Assembly (NCBI RefSeq): GCF_050434145.1
Contig: NZ_JBNPVX010000017.1
Coordinates: forward strand, 1 to 58,806
Length of the DNA stretch: 58,806 nucleotides
Direction of reading: 5' to 3'
Source: JAISST01 sp050434145
GTDB lineage: Bacteria; Fusobacteriota; Fusobacteriia; Fusobacteriales; Fusobacteriaceae
Positions 58,785 to 58,806 of this stretch are shown here, piece by piece. The position numbers were made by a program, and so were the translations under genes. Position 1 is the first letter of the stretch, and each line of letters begins with the position of its first letter. The notes under the pieces are model-generated. The model was not told the origin of the DNA. It searched no databases and worked only from the letters and a program-made list of their open reading frames with translations.

Positions 58785-58806
58785 GAATTCACTACCAAAC
58801 ATAAAA

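Overview
The window is a gene-dense, AT-rich stretch (roughly 30% GC by eye) with an unmistakably bacterial core. It mixes a Gram-negative envelope marker (an outer-membrane TpsB/FhaC-type transporter) with genes typical of Firmicutes-like lineages (type III glutamine synthetase, YqhQ/DUF1385, a DhaL-DegV fatty-acid-kinase-like protein, HPr, RapZ, class III ribonucleotide reductase). Strong AGGAGG ribosome sites and A/T-ending codons run throughout, and TGA is used as a stop. Together this points to the Fusobacteriota, perhaps the Leptotrichia side of the phylum. That placement is inference; no 16S rRNA or tRNA gene was seen. Nearly all genes are housekeeping and look intact.

Layout. 1-7303: yhbY, dxs, an HD-domain protein, tlyA, ctpA, rsmI and rbgA (isoprenoid precursor and ribosome maturation genes, many overlapping). 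7612-17977: nadE, two small membrane proteins, pyrG, coaE, a U32 tRNA/rRNA hydroxylation-type protein, pgpA, cinA and a FakA-DegV fusion. 17999-20879: an unassigned cassette of one ATP-grasp ligase and two alpha/beta hydrolases. 20950-24175: anaerobic ribonucleotide reductase (nrdG, then nrdD under tandem NrdR boxes; NrdD carries a fused glutaredoxin-like tail). 24235-29856, minus strand: DUF554, punA, a small Arg/Pro/Tyr-rich exported protein, a MATE transporter with a folded leader, and a two-component system. 30265-32742: a TpsB transporter carrying an extra N-terminal outer-membrane barrel. 32830-41105: glnN (minus), ptsH-ispH-rpsA, secG, rarA and hisS. 41572-45468: aspS, a 6S-like RNA and argS. 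45528-56466: transporters, rapZ-uvrC, an exported protein coupled to a SpoIIE-type phosphatase, yqhQ, an Rrf2 regulator, sfsA and der. The end holds pdp and a YczE-like membrane protein on the minus strand.

The most striking non-coding feature is a family of about 230-bp AT-rich repeats with a small GC-rich core. Copies sit at 1-350 (two in tandem), 7349-7599 (diverged), 14637-14852, 29891-30055 (minus) and 41195-41557 (two in tandem). Every copy that can be oriented lies just upstream of a gene's ribosome-binding site and points the same way as that gene. Tandem copies resemble each other more than they resemble copies elsewhere. This looks like a mobile or spreading 5'-leader element.

Other candidates for new biology are the double-barrel TpsB fusion, the ATP-grasp/twin-esterase cassette with an 89-bp gene overlap, the mutually exclusive hairpins ahead of the MATE gene, and the coupled exported-protein/PP2C pair.
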